In this document: piece by piece, positions 43,479-46,525 of the stretch
How the letters are laid out: every line of letters begins with the position of its first letter
How positions within the stretch are numbered: position 1 is the first letter of the stretch
Source of the DNA: DATKQI01 sp035532755
GTDB taxonomy: Bacteria; Pseudomonadota; Alphaproteobacteria; Acetobacterales; Acetobacteraceae
DNA: 46,525 nt
Direction of reading: 5' to 3'
Assembly: GCA_035532755.1 (NCBI GenBank)
Contig: DATKQI010000235.1
Coordinates: 1-46,525 of the forward strand
Program-made: the position numbers and the translations under genes
Notes under the pieces: model-generated
Database searches by the model: none
What the model was told of the DNA's origin: nothing
The model's input: the letters and a program-made list of their open reading frames with translations, nothing else

Positions 43479-44615
43479 ATGGATTTCACGGCCAGCGAGG
43501 AGCAACGCGCCTTCCAGGACACGGCGCGGGACTTCGCGCGAACGGTGCTGCTGCCGCAGGCGCCGCGATGGGATGCCGAGCAGATATTCCCGGTCGAAGC
43601 GCTGCGCGAGGCCGCGGCACTCGGCTTCGCCGGGCTGTATGTGGGCGAGGACGTAGGTGGCAGCGGGCTTTCCCGCCTCGACGCCGCCCTGGTGTTCGAG
43701 GAACTGGCCGCAGCCTGCCCGTCAACGGCTGCGTTCCTGTCGATCCACAACATGGTGGGGTGGATGATCGACAGCTTCGGCACGGAGGCGCAGCGGCAAG
43801 CCTTTCTGCCGGCGATGATGCGGATGGACCGCATCGCCAGCTACTGTCTGACGGAGCCAGGCTCCGGCTCGGATGCCGCGAGCCTGACGACGCGGGCGGT
43901 GCGGGACGGGGCGGATTATGTGCTGAACGGCGCCAAGGCATTCATTTCCGGCGGCGGCGCGTCCGATCTCTACGCGTGCATGGTCCGCACCGGCGGGGGC
44001 GGCGCGGACGGCATTTCCTGCCTGCTGGTGGAGAAGGGGACGTCGGGCCTGTCGTTCGGGCGGCCGGAGCGCAAGCTGGGCTGGAACAGCCAGCCCACGG
44101 CGATGGTGATGTTCGAGGATTGCCGCGTGCCGGCAACGAACCGGCTGGGCTCGGAGGGCGAGGGATTCAAGTTCGCCATGCGCGGGCTGGACGGAGGGCG
44201 GGTGAACATCGCCGCCTGCTCCCTCGGCGGCGCCCGTGCGTGCCTCGATGCAGCCCGGGACTATATGAAGGGACGGCGGCAATTCGGCCAGGCGCTGGCG
44301 GAATTCCAGGCATTGCAGTTCCGGCTGGCCGACATGGCGACCGAGCTGGACGCGGCCCGGCTGATGGTGCACCGCGCCGCCACCTCGCTCGATCGCGGCA
44401 GCGCGGACGCCACGCAGCACTGCGCGATGGCCAAGCGCATCGCGACCGACGCCGGTTTCCGCATCTGCAACGAGGCGCTGCAGCTTCATGGCGGTTACGG
44501 TTATCTGAAGGATACCGGCATCGAGCGCTATCTGCGCGATCTGCGGGTGCACCAGATCCTGGAAGGCACGAACGAGATCATGCGCGTGATCATCGCCCGC
44601 AAGCTGCTGGCGTGA
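43479..44615 (+). CDS. Acyl-CoA dehydrogenase, probably isobutyryl-CoA dehydrogenase
   Basis: FAD enzyme of 378 residues. Family motifs: YCLTEPGSGSDAAS (FAD), KAFISGGGASDLY, and the catalytic Glu in HQILEGTNEIMR. The residues LSIHNMVGWMIDSFG, ERKLGWNSQPTAMVMFEDCRVP and LQLHGGYGYLKD match mitochondrial isobutyryl-CoA dehydrogenase (ACAD8) closely from memory, which would make it the second step of valine breakdown. It starts 56 bases after the ferredoxin oxidoreductase gene and 30 bases before mmsB, in line with that role. Confidence 0.9.
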   Translation: MDFTASEEQRAFQDTARDFARTVLLPQAPRWDAEQIFPVEALREAAALGFAGLYVGEDVGGSGLSRLDAALVFEELAAACPSTAAFLSIHNMVGWMIDSFGTEAQRQAFLPAMMRMDRIASYCLTEPGSGSDAASLTTRAVRDGADYVLNGAKAFISGGGASDLYACMVRTGGGGADGISCLLVEKGTSGLSFGRPERKLGWNSQPTAMVMFEDCRVPATNRLGSEGEGFKFAMRGLDGGRVNIAACSLGGARACLDAARDYMKGRRQFGQALAEFQALQFRLADMATELDAARLMVHRAATSLDRGSADATQHCAMAKRIATDAGFRICNEALQLHGGYGYLKDTGIERYLRDLRVHQILEGTNEIMRVIIARKLLA

Positions 44616-44645
44616 CCCGCGAGGACTGATCAAGGGGGGAGTGGA

Positions 44646-45533
44646 ATGGCGGCCATCGGTTTCGTCGGCCTGGGCAACATGGGCGCGCCCATGGCGGCCA
44701 ACCTGCTGAAGGCGGGGCATGCGGTGCGGGGGCATGATTTGAACCCGGCCGCCTGCGCTGCACTGCGCGAAGCGGGCGGCACCATCGCGGCGAGCCTTGC
44801 CGAGATCGCGGCTGCCGAGGTCGTCATCACCATGCTGCCGGCCGGCGCGCATGTCCGCGCGGTGCTGACCGACGTGCTGGCTCATGCGCGGCCAGGCACG
44901 CTGCTGATCGACAGTTCGACCATCGACGTGGAGACCACCCGCGCGCTGCACGCCGCCGCCCGGCAGGCCGGCTGCGCGATGCTGGATGCGCCGGTTTCCG
45001 GCGGCGTCGGCGGCGCGACGGCGGGCACGCTCACCTTCATGGTGGGCGGCGCGACGGAAGAATTCGCGCGGGCGCAGCCGGTGCTGTCCGGCATGGGGCG
45101 GACCATCGTGCATTGCGGCGATGCCGGCTGCGGGCAGGCGGCGAAGGCGTGCAACAACATGGTCCTGGCGATCTCGATGATCGGCGTGTGCGAGGCGTTC
45201 GCGCTCGCCGACCGGCTCGGCCTGTCGGCACAAGCATTGTTCGATGTGGTTTCGAAATCCTCCGGCCAGTGCTGGTCATTGACCAATTACTGCCCGGTGC
45301 CCGGACCGGTGCCGGCCGCACCGTCCAACCACGGCTATGCCGCCGGGTTCACCGCGGCGCTGATGCTGAAGGACCTCAGCCTTGCCACCGGTGCGGCGGC
45401 CGCGGCCGGGCAGCACGTGCCGCTGGGCGACCATGCCGCGCGGCTGTTCGGCGCGCTGGTGGAGGCGGGATATGGCGCGAAGGACTTCTCGGTGATGATG
45501 CGGGCGGTGCAGGCCAACGCGCTGCCCGCCTGA
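44646..45533 (+). CDS. mmsB: 3-hydroxyisobutyrate dehydrogenase
   Basis: NAD-dependent oxidation of 3-hydroxyisobutyrate to methylmalonate semialdehyde in valine breakdown; 295 residues. The Rossmann loop is GFVGLGNMGAPMAANL (about 5-20), the substrate motif DAPVSGGVGGATAGTLTFMVGG, and the catalytic Lys in GCGQAAKACNNM. The C-terminal half carries GYAAGFTAALMLKDLSLA. The beta-hydroxyacid family also includes tartronate semialdehyde reductases, but the SKSSGQCWSLTNYCPVPG segment and the neighbour favour HIBADH. The ribosome site is GGGGG ahead of the ATG. Confidence 0.93.
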   Translation: MAAIGFVGLGNMGAPMAANLLKAGHAVRGHDLNPAACAALREAGGTIAASLAEIAAAEVVITMLPAGAHVRAVLTDVLAHARPGTLLIDSSTIDVETTRALHAAARQAGCAMLDAPVSGGVGGATAGTLTFMVGGATEEFARAQPVLSGMGRTIVHCGDAGCGQAAKACNNMVLAISMIGVCEAFALADRLGLSAQALFDVVSKSSGQCWSLTNYCPVPGPVPAAPSNHGYAAGFTAALMLKDLSLATGAAAAAGQHVPLGDHAARLFGALVEAGYGAKDFSVMMRAVQANALPA

Positions 45534-45607
45534 ACGGCTTCCTGCCTGCCGTGGCTCCCCGTATGATGCCTGAAAGACGGGCGTAAAAGCTTGGGGGAGG
45601 ATCGCCG

Positions 45608-46525
45608 ATGGAAGCGGCCAGCTATGTGCAGGGATGCAGCCTGACGCCGCTGATCGGGGAGACCATCGGCGCCCATTTCGATCGCTGCGCGGATCGTTGG
45701 GCCGGCAAGGAGGCGCTGATCGTCCGCCACCAGGGCGTGCGCTGGACCTATGCCGAGCTGAAGCGGCGGGTGGACGACGTTGCCGCGGGGCTGATCGCGC
45801 TGGGGCTGGCGCCCGGCGAGCGCATCGGCATCTGGTCTCCCAACAATGCCGAATGGGCCACGCTGCAATTCGCCGCGGCGAAAGCCGGGCTGATCCTGGT
45901 GAACGTCAACCCGGCTTACCGCACGAGCGAGCTGGAATTCGCGCTGAACAAGGTGGGCTGCGCGGCGCTGGTGCTGGCCAGCCGGTTCAAGTCCAGCGAC
46001 TATGTGGCCATGCTGACGGAGCTTGCGCCGGAACTCACCACCGCGAAGCCGGGCGAGCTGCGCGCCGCACGCCTGCCGCATCTGCGCCTGGCCACGGTGA
46101 TCGCCGATGCGGCGCCGGCCGGCATGCTGCGCTTCGCCGACATTCCCGCCGCCGCGACGCCGGCGGCATACCGGGCGCTGGCCGAGCTGGCGCCGACGCT
46201 CCAGTTCGACGACCCGATCAATATCCAGTTCACCTCCGGCACCACCGGGGCGCCGAAAGGGGCGAGCCTGTCGCACCACAACATTCTCAACAACGGCTTC
46301 TTCGTCGGCGAGGCGATGCGCTTCAGCGAGCGCGACCGGCTGTGCATTCCGGTGCCGCTCTACCATTGCTTTGGCATGGTGCTCGGCACGCTGGCCTGCG
46401 TGACGCATGGGGCGGCGATGGTGTTCCCCGGCGAGGGCTTCGAGCCGCTTGCCACGCTGGAAGCCGTCGAGGCGGAGCGCTGCACCGCCTTGCACGGCGT
46501 CCCGACGATGTTCATCGCCGAGATG
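45608..46525 (+). CDS. AMP-binding acyl-CoA synthetase (ACSF2-like), 3' end cut by window edge
   Basis: About 306 residues of an adenylate-forming acyl-CoA synthetase; the C-terminal part lies beyond the window. The frame is open from the ATG at 45608, which follows GGGAGG. Visible motifs are WTYAELKRRVDDVAAGL, GIWSPNNAEW, the substrate-region LVNVNPAYR, and the ATP-binding FTSGTTGAPKGASLSHHNI (about residues 212-230). This subfamily activates medium-chain or branched carboxylic acids with CoA. It lies 74 bases after mmsB on the same strand, so it is likely part of the same catabolic unit. Confidence 0.9.
   Translation, partial: MEAASYVQGCSLTPLIGETIGAHFDRCADRWAGKEALIVRHQGVRWTYAELKRRVDDVAAGLIALGLAPGERIGIWSPNNAEWATLQFAAAKAGLILVNVNPAYRTSELEFALNKVGCAALVLASRFKSSDYVAMLTELAPELTTAKPGELRAARLPHLRLATVIADAAPAGMLRFADIPAAATPAAYRALAELAPTLQFDDPINIQFTSGTTGAPKGASLSHHNILNNGFFVGEAMRFSERDRLCIPVPLYHCFGMVLGTLACVTHGAAMVFPGEGFEPLATLEAVEAERCTALHGVPTMFIAEM

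Overview
The window is a stretch of high-G+C (about two thirds G+C by eye) bacterial chromosome. The alphaproteobacterial gene order of the complex I operon, the short 687-residue NuoG, an ECF sigma/ChrR pair with all eight expected zinc ligands, a divergent miaA/serB pair next to ilvB-ilvN-ilvC, and a PQQ dehydrogenase paired with a cytochrome c together suggest an aerobic alphaproteobacterium, most likely Acetobacteraceae/Rhodospirillales. The family placement is inference; no 16S or marker phylogeny is possible from the window. It reads as core chromosome: no phage, insertion sequence, plasmid origin or CRISPR array was seen.

Layout. (1) 1-12846, minus strand: nuoA to nuoM, 13 of the 14 subunits of NADH:quinone oxidoreductase, with nuoM running off the left edge. 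(2) 13091-13211, minus: tRNA-Asp(GTC) with a recognisable promoter. (3) 13208-16438, minus: a tightly overlapping chain of SPFH/stomatin, NfeD, ureohydrolase and HisN-type phosphatase genes. (4) 16500-18429, plus: an SDR oxidoreductase followed by a chromate transporter split into two overlapping half-genes. (5) 18431-24752, mixed: aldo/keto reductase, YcgN-type cysteine protein, DapA-family lyase, YgjP-type metallohydrolase, a secreted SYLF protein, and an ABC exporter whose two genes overlap a histidine-phosphatase gene. (6) 24862-27119, plus: metallophosphoesterase and the bifunctional heptose enzyme hldE. (7) 27154-28948, minus: leuA preceded by a leucine leader peptide and mutually exclusive RNA helices. 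(8) 29010-34353, minus: fasciclin lipoprotein, cytochrome c, PQQ dehydrogenase, ChrR anti-sigma and RpoE-type sigma. (9) 34377-38748, minus: ilvC, ilvN, ilvB and miaA; serB diverges on plus. (10) 39970-46525, plus: fused 2-oxoacid (indolepyruvate-type) ferredoxin oxidoreductase, isobutyryl-CoA dehydrogenase, 3-hydroxyisobutyrate dehydrogenase and the start of an acyl-CoA synthetase.

How the genes work together. Branched-chain amino acid metabolism dominates the right half: leucine synthesis (leuA under apparent attenuation) and valine/isoleucine synthesis (ilvBNC) lie within 20 kb of a set that looks like valine breakdown. Between them sits a probable singlet-oxygen/oxidative-stress island. 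I find the promoter pattern TGATCC-N18-TA, expected for RpoE/ChrR-type (ECF11) sigma factors, upstream of rpoE itself and upstream of the fasciclin lipoprotein gene, so these two transcription units probably form a small local regulon.

The most notable observations are the unannotated leuA leader/attenuator (28761-28948), the paired RpoE-type promoters, a PQQ dehydrogenase with an altered active site, three promoters whose -35 box contains the stop codon of the gene before, several short tandem duplications at gene ends, and an A+T-richer hairpin-bearing element upstream of the ferredoxin oxidoreductase gene.
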